A stretch of DNA of 6,840 nucleotides from JAOAFZ01 sp964407325 (GTDB lineage Bacteria > Patescibacteriota > Microgenomatia > UBA1406 > GWC2-37-13), in NCBI GenBank assembly GCA_964407325.1, contig CAYOVA010000038.1:1-6840 (forward strand), written 5' to 3'. This document shows, piece after piece, positions 6,469 to 6,840 of this stretch; the first letter of the stretch is position 1; every line of letters starts with the position of its first letter. The position numbers and the translations under genes were made by a program. The notes beneath the pieces are model-generated. The model searched no databases. It worked only from the letters and a program-made list of their open reading frames with translations, and was not told the origin of the DNA.

Positions 6469-6840
6469 ATGATTGGGAACGATTCAATATATTGTGGTAG
6501 GCTCTATACAGTTGAAACCAGATTCCAAGCAGTGTAAATTGAATTCTTTTTGCTCTTGGTAGTGTAGCAGGTAGTATCGGGAAATACAAAGCTTCTCTCA
6601 ACTCTCTATAAATACTTTTTTTAAACGGATGAAATCGATCTGGATATAATCGCGAGAGTTCAACTTCTCCACCAGAAATTCTTTTCAACTTTTTCATAAA
6701 TGCTCTGTAATTTCGTGGAGGGTGTATAACAGCTATATCGGGACTATATGTTTGCTTAAATAGTTTCGAGTGATAGACTCTGTCACCAAATTCCATATCT
6801 CCTGAAGAAAACATTCTTCGATCGAATCCTCCAAGTTCCT
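6431..6840 (-). CDS. Family 2 glycosyltransferase, C-terminal part (5' end beyond right edge)
   Basis: The reading frame is open to the window edge, so the first ATG inside (6814-6812) is not the true start. Eight further in-frame residues, ELGGFDRR, precede that Met. They complete the GT2 motif GGFDRRMFSSGDMEFGDRV, the equivalent of the conserved GFDE-x-F-x-GGEDxDLxxR segment near the acceptor site of GT-A enzymes. Downstream, SPDIAVIHPPRNYRAF and KKLKRISGGE match the V-x-H-P-x-R and K-x-x-R-x-x-G-E pattern of GT2 C-termini. A moderately hydrophobic stretch (ALYFPILPA, then FTLLGIWFQLYRAY) may associate with the membrane. About 135 codons are visible, and the nucleotide-binding half with its DxD motif would lie to the right of the window. 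The C-terminus overlaps the start of the flippase gene by 38 bases, placing it first in the visible run of surface-glycan genes. Confidence 0.82.
   Translation of the reverse strand, partial: ELGGFDRRMFSSGDMEFGDRVYHSKLFKQTYSPDIAVIHPPRNYRAFMKKLKRISGGEVELSRLYPDRFHPFKKSIYRELREALYFPILPATLPRAKRIQFTLLGIWFQLYRAYHNILNRSQSYEKYRKSYIPGS

Noticed and set aside
1..6840. CRISPR arrays, tRNA or rRNA genes, transposase genes, insertion-sequence ends
   Set aside because: I looked for repeated spacers, cloverleaf features, transposase motifs and terminal inverted repeats, and saw none.

Overview
The window is bacterial and uses the standard genetic code: three visible genes end in TGA and two in TAA. It is moderately AT-rich. 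By hand counts on a few 60-base lines, most coding DNA is about 35-45% GC, and the stretch from about 3241 to 3844 is near 30%. None of the four visible gene starts has a clear Shine-Dalgarno sequence. These traits, a large membrane-anchored polymorphic toxin and an adjacent surface-polysaccharide locus would fit an uncultivated lineage such as Patescibacteria (Candidate Phyla Radiation). That placement is a guess, because no marker gene is present.

Left edge to 329: an AT-rich intergenic region. It probably separates a gene leaving on the minus strand (N-terminal 30 codons visible, 1-90) from the long plus-strand gene. An extended -10 promoter (TGG-TATAAT, 270-278) lies about 50 bases before that gene. 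Two short GTAC-centred palindromes lie further upstream.

330-3844: a two-gene plus-strand module. The first gene encodes a 1001-residue protein with several N-terminal membrane segments, an internal signal-peptide-like element, a Pro/Ser/Lys-rich linker, a long Thr/Ala/Gln-rich central region and a C-terminal bacterial EndoU ribonuclease domain. Both catalytic-type histidines, a lysine and the terminal TSAFP motif are visible. The second gene overlaps it by ATGA and encodes a 170-residue cytosolic protein that I do not recognise. Its position makes it the candidate immunity protein. The module is read as a polymorphic-toxin/immunity pair whose delivery architecture is not one of the familiar ones (no RHS, filamentous haemagglutinin, LXG or VgrG/PAAR features).

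3873-6840: a minus-strand, tightly packed operon-like run for a surface polysaccharide. In transcription order it contains the C-terminal part of a family 2 glycosyltransferase (running in from beyond the right edge), a 503-residue WzxC-type flippase overlapping it by 38 bases, and a family 4 glycosyltransferase 4 bases further on. The two glycosyltransferases would assemble a lipid-linked glycan and the flippase would move it across the membrane. This operon converges on the toxin/immunity pair with only 28 bases between the stops and no recognisable intrinsic terminator.
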